Of a DNA stretch of 64,000 nucleotides, positions 42,745 through 51,843 are shown one piece after another. Source of the stretch: Arthrobacter sp. Leaf137 (GTDB lineage Bacteria > Actinomycetota > Actinomycetes > Actinomycetales > Micrococcaceae). Made by a program: the position numbers and the translations under genes. The first letter of the stretch is position 1; each line of letters starts with the position of its first letter. The notes beneath the pieces were generated by a model. The model had not been told where the DNA came from, did not search any database, and worked only from the letters and a program-made list of their open reading frames with translations. The stretch lies in assembly GCF_001423525.1 (NCBI RefSeq), contig NZ_LMOI01000001.1:248001-312000 (forward strand), given 5' to 3'.

Positions 42745-44430
42745 TCAGCCGCCCAGCACTTTCTTTATCGCGTCGTAGGGTGGGGTCGGCTTCCCGTTTT
42801 CGAACAGGTAGTCGTGGCCCTGCTGCAGGCTGCCGTCATCGTCGATCAGCCAGTCGTAGCGGTTGTCCACGCCCCACGTCGTGTAGGAGACACAGGCGCT
42901 CGAGCGCAGGCAGGTGTCAAGGACCGTGGCGTACTGCGCGGCCTGGACGTCTGTGCCGTCGTCGTCCGCCACGTCGTTTTCCGAGATTCGCACGTGCAAC
43001 CCGGCGTCCTGGAAGTTCCGCAGTGTTTCGGTGAGGTCGCCGGCCGGGATGGCGTCGGTTTCGATGTTGTAGACGTGGGCCTGGAGGCCCACGCCGTATA
43101 TGTGGCCGCCCACCGCATTCGTGTCCAGGGCGAGCTTGAGCAGCGCGTCCTGGCGTGGCCCCGGGACGTCGGCCCCGTTCTCATTGATGTACTGCTTCAC
43201 CTGCGGATCGGCCGCGTAAACGGCCTGCGATACGACGGCCGGGTAGGCCGGTCCGAAGACGCGGTACCAGATGTTCTGCTGGAGGTCCGTGCCCTGGTCG
43301 ACGTCGAAGGGTTCATTGACGACGTCCAGCGAATCGAGCCGACCTTCGAAGTGCGATACGACGGCCGTGACGTAGTCGAGCAGGGCCCCCGCACTGGCGC
43401 TGCGTTCCGCTTCGGTGCCCGCGGGAAGTTCCTGCATCCAGCGGGGCATTGCCTCCGTGAAGGCGATGGTGTGGCCGTGCACGGCCATGCCCTTGCTTTG
43501 GGCGACCCCGAGGATCGCGTCCGCCTCTTCGAAGGTGTAGACGCCCTGCTGCGGTGAGAGGTTCTGCGCCTTCATGGCGTTTTCCGGGGTGATGGCGCCG
43601 AAATTTCCTACGAGCACCCGCGCATATTCGGCGTCCGAGGCCAGCGGGCCGAGTGCCACCGCGGCCCCGATCCTGAAGTCCGGACGGATCCGTGCCGCCA
43701 GGGCCTGCAGGCCATCGGGCAACTGGCTTGCCTGGACGACGGCTGGGCCAGCCGTGGTCAGTGAGGCGCCGCCGGGAGCGGTGGCGGTGAAAGAGCTGAC
43801 CTGGAACGAGCCGCCGTCGCTCGCGAGTCCCAGCCACAGCTGCCCGGAGCCGAAGATGCCGCGAAGGGACTGCGACAGCACAGTGTCCCCTCCGCTGGCC
43901 ACCTCGAGCTTGTCCCCTGACCGGTGCACTGTAAGTTCGGCCCCGGGGCCCTGGAGCCGAACGTGCTCATCGTGTGCCGGCTGGGGATTGGTCACGGACT
44001 TTTGGCGTGAGCCGTCAAAGACCGCGATGTCCAAGTTATCGCCGCGCAGGGTGAGCCGCAGGCCCGCGGGTTCGATCCGGAATTCGTCGGCAATCACCGG
44101 AGGGCTGTCATAGACCGTCAGGGACGCATCGGCTGTCACATCCGTGAACGCTGCGCTGAGGGTGAAGTCGCCCGTGGCCACGAGGTGGGTTCCGGCCAGG
44201 TTGACCGGCGGGTTCGGCTGCCCTCCCCCGCCGTCCTGGTCCACGATGCTCCGCGACGTGGCCGCCACCCGCAGCCCGCCGCCGTCGGGCGTCACCCCGG
44301 GCGTGTGCCGCCAGTCCTGCTGGATCAGGTTGAGCACCACGTCAGGCTCCGGATTGTCCGGCGTGCAGCCTGCAAGGGCGAGCAGGACGCCGGACGCCAG
44401 CACGATCACTACGCGCGGGCGCCTGGCCAT
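42745..44430 (-). CDS. Lipoprotein GH10 glycoside hydrolase with N-terminal lectin-like domain
   Basis: 561 residues. The lipoprotein signal LALAGC places the lipidated Cys at 22. A beta-rich domain (about 30-225), resembling concanavalin/DUF1080-type sugar-binding folds, precedes a GH10 barrel (about 235-555). Acid/base Glu373 is in DVVNEPF, nucleophile Glu484 in VRISENDV; the residue after the nucleophile is Asn where xylanases have Leu/Ile/Tyr. GH10 usually cleaves xylan. GGAGGAAACAGG precedes ATG 44430. As the last gene of a GT2/deacetylase operon it more likely trims a self-made polysaccharide; that is inference. Confidence 0.9.
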   Translation of the reverse strand: MARRPRVVIVLASGVLLALAGCTPDNPEPDVVLNLIQQDWRHTPGVTPDGGGLRVAATSRSIVDQDGGGGQPNPPVNLAGTHLVATGDFTLSAAFTDVTADASLTVYDSPPVIADEFRIEPAGLRLTLRGDNLDIAVFDGSRQKSVTNPQPAHDEHVRLQGPGAELTVHRSGDKLEVASGGDTVLSQSLRGIFGSGQLWLGLASDGGSFQVSSFTATAPGGASLTTAGPAVVQASQLPDGLQALAARIRPDFRIGAAVALGPLASDAEYARVLVGNFGAITPENAMKAQNLSPQQGVYTFEEADAILGVAQSKGMAVHGHTIAFTEAMPRWMQELPAGTEAERSASAGALLDYVTAVVSHFEGRLDSLDVVNEPFDVDQGTDLQQNIWYRVFGPAYPAVVSQAVYAADPQVKQYINENGADVPGPRQDALLKLALDTNAVGGHIYGVGLQAHVYNIETDAIPAGDLTETLRNFQDAGLHVRISENDVADDDGTDVQAAQYATVLDTCLRSSACVSYTTWGVDNRYDWLIDDDGSLQQGHDYLFENGKPTPPYDAIKKVLGG

Positions 44431-44472
44431 CCTGTTTCCTCCCATATGGTGTCCTCAATCCCTGCCCGGACG

Positions 44473-46266
44473 TCAGGGCCTGGTCCAGCGGACGTCGTCG
44501 AAATACGCCTGCAGTCCGGAATTGGCCTGGACGATGACCTGCAGGCTTGCCTTCGCCACAGCGGTGGTGCTCGGTGAGTACGTCAGGTCCACGTTGGTCA
44601 CTCCAGCAGCTGCCACGCCGAGTTTGTACTGCCCCGAGATCCATTGTCCGACCGCGTTGTACTCGTCGATGTAGAAGCCCACCTCACCGCTGGTGCGGGC
44701 CGCGACATTCAGGTACCCGGCAATGTTGTAGGCCCCCGGAGTCACCGCCACCTGGGGTGAGAACAGGTGCTTGTTCGCCGTCGCGGCCGTCAGTTTGACG
44801 GAGTTGACCGGGTTGGCGGGGCTCCCGTGGTTGGCTGCGTCCGCCACGATGGTGGGCGCGGAGTCAGTGGTCCAGCCCGAGCCGATGCCGGCGTCGAAGG
44901 TGCCGTTGGCCACCAGGTTGGTGGACGTTGGCGGCGGCGGGGTGGTCCCTGCGGTCAGTGCGAGCAGCTGCACGTTGTCCAGGTAGGCCGTGATGCCGGT
45001 GCCGGTCACCCACACCTGAAGGCTCGCCTTGGCCACATTGGTGGAGCTGGGCGTGTAGGTGAAGTTCATGGCCTCCACCCATCTGGTGTTCTCGCGCTTG
45101 CGGAACTGTCCGGAGATCCACTGCCCGGCCGCGTTGTACTCGTCCACGTAGAAGCCCACTTCGCCGCTGGTGATGGCGGCAACGTTCAGGTAGGACTTGA
45201 ACAGGTAGTTCGTGGTCGGTGACACCGCCACGGCCGGGGAGAACAGGTGCCCCGTGGCCGTCCCGGAAACCATCTTGATGGACCTGGCTGCGTCCGGGAA
45301 GCTGCCGTTGGTCGCGGCGTCCGCCGTGATCGCGGCAGGTGCATCGGTACGCCATCCGTCGGCGATTCCCGTGTTGAACGTCGGGTTGGGCATCAGGTTC
45401 GGTGAACCGGTCACGAGGCCCTTGCTGACGTTGACGTTGCGGATTTGCCCGGCCGCCACCTTGGTCTTCACATAGGCGGCGAGCTGGTCCAGTTCCGCGG
45501 TGCCGTACTGGTAGTCATCAGGGACCTGGCTCGGGTTGGGCCGGATGTCATGGAACGTGAAGACGACCCATTGCTTGTTGGCGATGGCCGCATCCACCTG
45601 GGCCTTCAGCGCCGCCACCGGCGTGGTGACCTCCTGCACCGGGACGTTGCGGAGCAGGTAGTCGCCCAGGGGCCAGATGTTGTTGCCCGTGTCGGCGAAG
45701 CCGCGCATGGAGCTGTAGTACTTGGCTACGCGCGCAATCGTGGGCATGTCGTAGTCGCCGTAGGGCGGCGCAAAGGCCGTGGCGTTGATGCCTTGGGCGG
45801 CCAGTGCCGACTTGCTGTTCGCCAGCTGGGCCTCCACCTGGGCTGCGGTGAGCTTGTTCGCCTGGCAGTCATCGCCAACGCTGACGAGGCACTGGTGGTT
45901 GACGGTGTGCGATCCGATTTCCCAACCGTAGGTGTTCTGCAGCTGCAGGATCTGGCTCCACGTCATGTAGGGCACGTCCGTGTCGGCACGGCAGGTGTTG
46001 GGTACCGTCGTCATGCCGACGCAGCCGGTGGCGACGTAGTTCGTGCCTGTCAGCCCGTATTTCTGGAGGGTCGGCGCTGCCTGCGTCAGCGCGCTTTGGG
46101 CGCCGTCATCGAAAGTGAAGGACACGAGGGGTCCGGGTGCGGGGTTGTCCACAGCCGCGTTGGCGGCCGAGGGCGTCAGCAGCGCGGCGGCCATGGCCAC
46201 CACCGCCACCACGGTGCTCATGAGCTTGACGCGCCACGGCGCCAGGCTGGATCTGGTTCCGGTCAT
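44473..46266 (-). CDS. Secreted polysaccharide deacetylase with two C-terminal carbohydrate-binding-like repeats
   Basis: 597 residues. A Sec signal (about 1-38, ANA-A cleavage) precedes a NodB deacetylase domain: SFTFDDGA (49-56; Asp53/54), the metal His pair in SHTVNHQ (His120, His124) and APPYGDYD. Two homologous beta-rich modules follow (about 290-430 and 445-597), each with SGEVGFYIDEYNA-VGQWISGQ, resembling CBM_4_9 folds. It probably removes N-acetyl groups from a hexosamine polymer at the cell surface. It sits between the membrane-anchored deacetylase and the GH10 gene in the same transcript (gaps of 57 and 42 bases). Confidence 0.9.
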   Translation of the reverse strand: MTGTRSSLAPWRVKLMSTVVAVVAMAAALLTPSAANAAVDNPAPGPLVSFTFDDGAQSALTQAAPTLQKYGLTGTNYVATGCVGMTTVPNTCRADTDVPYMTWSQILQLQNTYGWEIGSHTVNHQCLVSVGDDCQANKLTAAQVEAQLANSKSALAAQGINATAFAPPYGDYDMPTIARVAKYYSSMRGFADTGNNIWPLGDYLLRNVPVQEVTTPVAALKAQVDAAIANKQWVVFTFHDIRPNPSQVPDDYQYGTAELDQLAAYVKTKVAAGQIRNVNVSKGLVTGSPNLMPNPTFNTGIADGWRTDAPAAITADAATNGSFPDAARSIKMVSGTATGHLFSPAVAVSPTTNYLFKSYLNVAAITSGEVGFYVDEYNAAGQWISGQFRKRENTRWVEAMNFTYTPSSTNVAKASLQVWVTGTGITAYLDNVQLLALTAGTTPPPPTSTNLVANGTFDAGIGSGWTTDSAPTIVADAANHGSPANPVNSVKLTAATANKHLFSPQVAVTPGAYNIAGYLNVAARTSGEVGFYIDEYNAVGQWISGQYKLGVAAAGVTNVDLTYSPSTTAVAKASLQVIVQANSGLQAYFDDVRWTRP

Positions 46267-46323
46267 GTGCTGTTCCGTTCCTATTTGGGGCCGGCGGCGC
46301 CGGGTTACACCGCCGAAGTCTGG

Positions 46324-48126
46324 TCAGGGTCCCTGTAGCTTCTCGAAGGCCTGTATGACCGGCTGGACTTCGATATTGCTGTCATCGACAAGCTGCAGCT
46401 GGGCGGCGAGGACGTCGCTGGTGATGGTGCTCCGGTCCGCCGCGATGCTGTGCTCCTGGGTGCCGGTGGACTGCGGCGTGGCTATCTGGTGGTAGACGAG
46501 GATGAGCCATCCGTTCATCCGGGCCGTCTCGGCGAGCGCTTCGGACAAGGTGGCCATGGTGGTCTGGTCGGTCACGTAGAAGACCTTCAGGTCCTGCTGG
46601 TCCAGGCTTTGCCGCGTATTGATGCCATCGTCCGTGCCGCGGACAATGTCGAAGTACTTGTTGGCGTACCAGTCCACCTGCGGGTCGTGGCGGCCGTACG
46701 GGGGTGCCAAATCCCGGGTTTCAAAACCGGCCGCTGCCAGCGCCTCTTCGCTCCTGCGCACCTGTTCGTCCAGGCGGTCCGTCCCGATGGAGGTCAGGTC
46801 CACGTGCTCGTAGCTGTGCGCGGCGATTTCGTGCCCGGCCTGGTGCAGTTGCTGCACCTCTGCTGCGGTCATGAAGTTGGGCGTCTCGATGGAACTGGCG
46901 TTGATGTACTGGGTGGACCGGAAACCGTGCTGGTCCAGCAGCGGAAGTGCGCGGTCGTACACCGATTGCCACCCGTCGTCGAAGGTGATCGAGACCATCG
47001 GCTGGCTCCAGCGGAGGGGGCCGGGCTTTGTCGTGTCGGTGAGCGAGTAGTTGCGGACGCTGCTGGTGCCGTCCCCGTGGGCCACCAGGGTGACCATAGC
47101 TGAGGTGGCTCCTGCGGGCGCCTGGAATGACTCGCTGACGGTGGTCCACTCTCCAGCCGGCAGCACGGTCTCAAGGCTTTGGAACGCGCGGCCTCCGTTG
47201 GCGAGCTCGAACTCGGCCACCACGTCCACCTCCCGGTCCGACCGGTAAGTTGCCCCGAATTCGAAAGACCTGTCACCGGTCACCGGGATGGGCTGGTACT
47301 GCCACTTTGCCTCGCCGGCCTTGTAATTGGAGATCCGGTTCCAGAGATAACTGCCGCCTGCGTCCTGGCTCCGGCCGGACTCCGCCGTCAGCGCCCCGGA
47401 AGAATAGGGGGACCATGCATCAGGTCCGGCAGGCTGGATCCCCGTGAGGCCAGGGTTCGGAATGAGGTTCGGGCCAGGCGGCGGTGAGGGCAGGAGCGCG
47501 ACGTCGTTGGCCGGCTCCAGGTAGGCTCCTTCGATCTTGAGTGCGCCGTCCGATGCCAGCCGGAAGACGTACTCGACGGCGATTGTCGCCTCCCCACTGT
47601 CGAAGGCATCGCTCACCGTATAAGGGGTGTTTCCCGGCCGCTCCAGCGGGTTCCGGAGTTGCTCCAGCACGGTGCTGCCATCGGCATGGTAGCGGCGGGC
47701 CAGCAGGGTGAAGTCGGTGTCGCTGGATGCAAAGGCCTTGAAAAGGTAGGTCTGATGGGGCTTGACGTCGACGCGGGGGGTTGTCAGCGTGACGTCGCCC
47801 GCGGCGTAGCCGGAGATGTCCAGTCGGAGCGCCTGGCTTTGCAGCTCTCCGGCGGCCAGGTCGAGCGAGGTCTCTGCGGTCCCGCTGCGCCGGACGGTCC
47901 AGCCACCCACCTGCCCGGCCGGGTCCGGCTGGCCGGATGCCGCGGGGGTGATCCCGCCGGCCGGGTCGAAGGCCGGAAGCAGGTTGGCGCCGGGCCGGGC
48001 CTGGGCCAGGCTGCCGGTCCCCCGCGTGTACAGCAGCCAGCCGGCGGTGATCAGTGCCACCACCATCAGAATGACCACCAGCGGATTCAGCAGCACCCGC
48101 AGGAGCCGCCGGCGCTTACGTGGCAC
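46324..48126 (-). CDS. Membrane-anchored polysaccharide deacetylase
   Basis: 600 residues: a basic start MPRKRRRLLR and one N-terminal membrane helix (12-33), an extracytoplasmic beta-rich region (about 45-365) in two parts, then a NodB domain with VSITFDDGW (378-386) and AAHSYEHVDLTS (His437, His441), plus DLAPPYGRHDP. The GTG start at 48126 overlaps the synthase stop by 11 bases. Position and topology resemble IcaB/PgaB, which deacetylate a nascent polymer outside the membrane. The large N-terminal domain is not recognised and may bind the chain. Confidence 0.9.
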   Translation of the reverse strand: MPRKRRRLLRVLLNPLVVILMVVALITAGWLLYTRGTGSLAQARPGANLLPAFDPAGGITPAASGQPDPAGQVGGWTVRRSGTAETSLDLAAGELQSQALRLDISGYAAGDVTLTTPRVDVKPHQTYLFKAFASSDTDFTLLARRYHADGSTVLEQLRNPLERPGNTPYTVSDAFDSGEATIAVEYVFRLASDGALKIEGAYLEPANDVALLPSPPPGPNLIPNPGLTGIQPAGPDAWSPYSSGALTAESGRSQDAGGSYLWNRISNYKAGEAKWQYQPIPVTGDRSFEFGATYRSDREVDVVAEFELANGGRAFQSLETVLPAGEWTTVSESFQAPAGATSAMVTLVAHGDGTSSVRNYSLTDTTKPGPLRWSQPMVSITFDDGWQSVYDRALPLLDQHGFRSTQYINASSIETPNFMTAAEVQQLHQAGHEIAAHSYEHVDLTSIGTDRLDEQVRRSEEALAAAGFETRDLAPPYGRHDPQVDWYANKYFDIVRGTDDGINTRQSLDQQDLKVFYVTDQTTMATLSEALAETARMNGWLILVYHQIATPQSTGTQEHSIAADRSTITSDVLAAQLQLVDDSNIEVQPVIQAFEKLQGP

Positions 48127-49453
48127 GGGCCACCACCAGGCTGCCGGCCCGCTGCGGTGACTTCCAGGTGTTGATTTCGGGACGCCGGAAAAGGCCCCGG
48201 GAACGCAGGATGCAGCGGATTGCCGCCGTCAGCTGCACCAGGTCCATGATGTAGAACAGGAAGTATGCCGTGGGCGAGTAGACGGACAGCCTGCCGCGCT
48301 CCCGCACGGTCAGGTTCTCGTCCATCCACACGGTGAGCAGTGTGTAGGCGGTGATGGTGGCGTAGGCACCGAGGATCAGTGCCGGAGTGTGCGTGGCCAG
48401 CGACCAGTAGACCGCATACGTCCAGGCCAGTGGCGAGACCAGGAGCGTGAATTCGCTCAGCAGGGCCATCGGCATCCGGTAGTACGTCAGCGCCGGCGTG
48501 TACTTGCGGCTCGGGTTGAGCATCATGCCGCGGTACTTGATGAGGTTCTGGATACTCCCGTACTTCCAGCGGTAGCGCTGCTTCGCCAGGGCGCGGAGCG
48601 AGAGCACGCCCTCGGTCTTGGCAACCACGTCGGCGCCGTAGATCATGCGGAAACGCCGGTTGCCCAGGTTGGTGATTTTCGCGCTCAGCCCGATGTCTTC
48701 GGTGACCGTGTCAGTGTCGTAGAAATCGACCTTCCGCAGGACGCGCATCCGGTAGGTGGAAGCCACGCCACCCACCACGAACTCGGCGTTTAGCAGCGAG
48801 TAGAGCTTCTTGGAGCGGTAACCGATCATGTGCTCGAACCGTTGCAGGATGCCGAGCACGGTCGTCTCGTCCAGGATCTGCACGTTCGCGGCGACACCGG
48901 CGACGCAGGGGTCGTCGAAGTAGGACAAAGCGTTGGTGATGGTGTCCGGACCGATGATCGAATCGGCGTCGAGCGTCATGGCGAACTGTCCGCGGGCGTG
49001 CCGTCGAAGCACCGCGTTGAGCGCCGCGCCCTTGCCGATGTTGTGGCGCATCCGCACAAGGTGCAGCTCCATCGTGGGATGCCTTACCTGATAGTCGCGG
49101 ACAAGCCGGCCGGTCAGGTCCGACGAAGCGTCATCGGCGACGAAGACTTCGAAGTTGCGGTAACTGCTCCCGGCGATGGAGTCGAGGGTCCGGACGATGA
49201 CGGATTCCTCGTTGTGGGCGGCAATGATGATCGACACCAGCCCCGGCACTTCGGGGAGCGCCCGGCGGATCCAGGTGGCCGTCGCAGCGCATTCCGGCTG
49301 GAACTCGCCGGGGGCCCGCACACCCCGCATCCCCTTCCGGCGCTGCTGCCAAATGTCGTAGAAGTTGGCACCCGTAAGGTAGAGGCCGAAGTGGATGACG
49401 TAGAGGATGCTGACGCCGGCGAACAGCCAAAAGATGGCGAGAGCGAAGTCCAT
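48116..49453 (-). CDS. Processive family-2 glycosyltransferase (PgaC/IcaA/NodC-like)
   Basis: 445-residue membrane polysaccharide synthase. An N-terminal helix (5-25) is followed by a GT-A domain with IIIAAHNEESVIVRTLDS, the UDP-binding VADDASSD (105-112), DAD (162-164), TED (251-253) and QRYRW (292-296, the QxxRW of processive enzymes), then about four C-terminal helices. This motif set fits beta-linked hexosamine or hyaluronan-type polymer synthases. The ATG at 49453 follows the upstream stop by 2 bases (GGAGGGG site). Substrate probably UDP-GlcNAc, given the deacetylases; inference. Confidence 0.93.
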   Translation of the reverse strand: MDFALAIFWLFAGVSILYVIHFGLYLTGANFYDIWQQRRKGMRGVRAPGEFQPECAATATWIRRALPEVPGLVSIIIAAHNEESVIVRTLDSIAGSSYRNFEVFVADDASSDLTGRLVRDYQVRHPTMELHLVRMRHNIGKGAALNAVLRRHARGQFAMTLDADSIIGPDTITNALSYFDDPCVAGVAANVQILDETTVLGILQRFEHMIGYRSKKLYSLLNAEFVVGGVASTYRMRVLRKVDFYDTDTVTEDIGLSAKITNLGNRRFRMIYGADVVAKTEGVLSLRALAKQRYRWKYGSIQNLIKYRGMMLNPSRKYTPALTYYRMPMALLSEFTLLVSPLAWTYAVYWSLATHTPALILGAYATITAYTLLTVWMDENLTVRERGRLSVYSPTAYFLFYIMDLVQLTAAIRCILRSRGLFRRPEINTWKSPQRAGSLVVARAT

Positions 49454-49455
49454 CC

Positions 49456-49944
49456 TCACCCCTCCGTTGAGCTGGCAAGCGCAGGCATGTGCCTGGTGCG
49501 CCGGCTGCGGAAGATGCGGCGGTGTACCTGTGCGGATGCCGCTGCGGTTGCCGGCGCCTGGGCGGGCTGCAAATCTTCCCTGGGGGAGGCGCCTGACGCC
49601 ATGACCTCGACGGGTCCGCCCGCGGAAAGTTCAGCCTGGGTGTCCGCGGCGGCCACCGGAACGGGAGTGAACACTGCTGGCATCAGCGCCTCGGGTGCCA
49701 GTGCAGGCGGCGCCAAAACCTCGGGCGTCAGAACAGGCTGCACCAGCGCAGCGGCAAGTGCCCTGCGGGTGGCACCCCTTCGATACAAGCCCACGCCAAC
49801 GAACCGGATCACCACAGTGAGGACCACCAGCCCCCACAGCACCAGGCTCAGTTGGGCTACGAAATCGAGCAGGCCTTCAAACATGGCCCCGTCCCGGCCG
49901 AAGGTGGCCTGTGCAGGCACTGCAAAGCTTTCGATGCCCCTCAT
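49456..49944 (-). CDS. Small membrane protein, first gene of the polysaccharide operon
   Basis: 162 residues: an N-terminal 27-residue lead, one hydrophobic helix (about 28-52, DFVAQLSLVLWGLVVLTVVI), a basic stretch YRRGATRR, then a long Ala/Pro/Val-rich cytoplasmic tail ending in basic RRIFRSRRTRH. No family recognised. GGAGG 7 bases before ATG 49944 decides the start. Its stop is 2 bases before the synthase ATG. By position it could be a synthase accessory like IcaD/PgaD, but those are shorter and of different topology. Confidence 0.75.
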   Translation of the reverse strand: MRGIESFAVPAQATFGRDGAMFEGLLDFVAQLSLVLWGLVVLTVVIRFVGVGLYRRGATRRALAAALVQPVLTPEVLAPPALAPEALMPAVFTPVPVAAADTQAELSAGGPVEVMASGASPREDLQPAQAPATAAASAQVHRRIFRSRRTRHMPALASSTEG

Positions 49945-50219
49945 CGGAGGCCCTCCGTTGCTGTGTACGACAACTGCATCGCGTCGTTTCCCCTCTGTGT
50001 TGTGCAGGATGTCCTTCGCCGGCTTCGGGTGATGCCGCTGCAGCCGCTCAAACCCTGTGCCGCCGTCCGGATGTTGGTAGGCGCTTACTCGCTTCGCTGT
50101 GAGGCGTTCGTCATTGTGGAGGGGCTTCGCCGTCCGGAAACTCCTCAAAGTTGCACTCCAGGGGCCGCTTTCCGGGTCCCGGTGTGTCCAAGTTACGAGT
50201 AGCTGAGGATGCTTAACAC

Positions 50220-50234
50220 GAGTACCAAGTACTC
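50220..50234. promoter_or_regulatory. Palindrome in the polysaccharide operon upstream region
   Basis: GAGTAC(CAA)GTACTC, a perfect 6-bp dyad, next to an AT-rich patch containing CCAAAAAATTCTTGG, about 280 bases upstream of the first gene. The 515-bp region 49945-50459 also holds three copies of a TAACTACC-like word (about 50270, 50320, 50352). No gene is visible in it. Confidence 0.5.
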
Positions 50235-50402
50235 CAAAAAATTCTTGGGGATACTTACCGCAACCTGCCTTAACTACCGGGTGGTTAGGTGTTTGCCGGG
50301 CGGGCAAGTAGGGGGCATTAGGTAGTCCGCCTTCTCCGGGACGGGGAGTGGGTAGTTAGCCCGGGAAAACGGCACCGAAAACCGGGAAAACCTGTTAACC
50401 AA

Positions 50403-50439
50403 AAAGGCAGCACCCCCGCAGTGCGGGGGTGCTGCCTTT
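50403..50439 (-). terminator. Terminator of the gab operon
   Basis: 18-bp arms (50403-50420 and 50422-50439, AAAGGCAGCACCCCCGC) with a minimal loop and A/T flanks, 20 bases past the gabT stop. Confidence 0.95.
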
Positions 50440-50459
50440 GGTTCTTGGCGGCCTGCTGT

Positions 50460-51830
50460 TTAGGCGTTGGCCTTGATGGCGGCGGCCAGGACGTCGAGGC
50501 CGTCGTTCAGCAACTCGTCGGTGATGACCAGCGGCGGGAGCAGCCGGATGACGTTGCCGTAGGTGCCGCAGGTGAGGATGATGACGCCTTCCTTCAGGCA
50601 GGCGGCGGCAACGGCCTTGGTCAGTTCCGGGTTGGGCTCCTTGGAGCCTGCCTGGACCAGTTCGATGGCGAGCATGGCACCGCGGCCGCGGATGTCACCA
50701 ATCACTGCGGAGCCGGCACCGGCCAGTTCCTCCTGCAGGGCGCTGAGCCTGGTGGTGGCCAGTTCCTCGATGTGCTTGGCGCGGGCGTTGAGGCCGTACT
50801 CTTCCATGGAGCCGATGGAGGCCAGCGCAGCGGCGCAGGCCACGGGGTTGCCGCCGTAGGTGCCGCCGAGGCCGCCCGGGTGGACGGCGTCGAGCAGGTC
50901 TGCCCGGCCGGTGATGGCGGACAGCGGCATGCCGCCGGCGATGCCCTTGGCCATGGTGATGATGTCAGGAACGACGCCTTCGTGGTTGACGGCGAACCAT
51001 TCACCGGTGCGGCAGAAGCCGGACTGGACTTCGTCGGCAATGAAGACGATGCCCTTGTCCTTGGCCCAGGCGGCCAGTGCCGGCAGGAAGCCCTCGGCCG
51101 GGACGATGAAGCCGCCTTCTCCCTGGATGGGTTCGATGATGATCGCGGCCACCTGGTCGCCGCCGATCTGCTTCTCGATGGCGGTGATGGCGCGCTTGGC
51201 TGCCTCGGCACCGGTGATCGAGGGGTTTTCCTCGCGGTACGGGTAGCTCATGGGCATCCGGTAGACCTCGGGGGCGAAGGGGCCGAAGTTGGTCTTGTAC
51301 GGCATGGCCTTGGCGGTGAGCGCCATGGTGAGGTTGGTGCGGCCGTGGTAAGCGTGGTCGAAGGCCACGACGGCGTCGCGCCCGGTGGCCAGGCGGGCCA
51401 CCTTGACCGCGTTTTCCACGGCCTCTGCGCCGGAGTTGAAGAGCACGGTGCGCTTCTCGTGGTCACCCGGGGTGAGCCGGTTCAGCTGCTCGGCAACAGC
51501 CACGTAGCCCTCGTAGGGCGTGACCATGAAGCACGTGTGCGTGAAGTGCTCCACGGCTTCCTTGACGGCACCGACGACGGCGGGATCGGACGCTCCCACG
51601 CTGGTCACCGCGATGCCTGAGCCGAGGTCGATGAAGGAGTTGCCGTCGACGTCCTGGATGATGCCGCCGTCGGCGTCCGCCACGTAGACGGGAACGCTGG
51701 AGGCGACGCCGGCCGCGACGACCGACTTGCGGCGTTCGGTCAGTGCCACCGATTTGGGGCCGGGGAAGTCGGCCTGGACGCGGCGCTTCTGCTCCAGGCG
51801 GTAGGTGATGTCTGCTGCAGTGGTGGTCAT
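50460..51830 (-). CDS. gabT: 4-aminobutyrate aminotransferase
   Basis: 456-residue fold-type I PLP aminotransferase of class III. Marks are FNSGAEAVENAVKVAR (131-146), IIEPIQGEGG (231-240), IADEVQSGFCRTG (264-276) with Asp266, and the PLP Lys295 in TMAKGIAGGMP. Length and signatures fit GABA transaminase, which yields succinate semialdehyde in the cytosol. AAGGAAA lies upstream of ATG 51830. The partner dehydrogenase is 13 bases upstream in the same operon, and a PucR regulator diverges from it. Confidence 0.96.
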   Translation of the reverse strand: MTTTAADITYRLEQKRRVQADFPGPKSVALTERRKSVVAAGVASSVPVYVADADGGIIQDVDGNSFIDLGSGIAVTSVGASDPAVVGAVKEAVEHFTHTCFMVTPYEGYVAVAEQLNRLTPGDHEKRTVLFNSGAEAVENAVKVARLATGRDAVVAFDHAYHGRTNLTMALTAKAMPYKTNFGPFAPEVYRMPMSYPYREENPSITGAEAAKRAITAIEKQIGGDQVAAIIIEPIQGEGGFIVPAEGFLPALAAWAKDKGIVFIADEVQSGFCRTGEWFAVNHEGVVPDIITMAKGIAGGMPLSAITGRADLLDAVHPGGLGGTYGGNPVACAAALASIGSMEEYGLNARAKHIEELATTRLSALQEELAGAGSAVIGDIRGRGAMLAIELVQAGSKEPNPELTKAVAAACLKEGVIILTCGTYGNVIRLLPPLVITDELLNDGLDVLAAAIKANA

Positions 51831-51843
51831 GAGGGGTTTCCTT

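Noticed and set aside
49852..50202. A plus-strand gene opposite the polysaccharide operon start
   Set aside because: No ribosome site and no recognisable product; the minus-strand membrane protein with its strong ribosome site explains the sequence.
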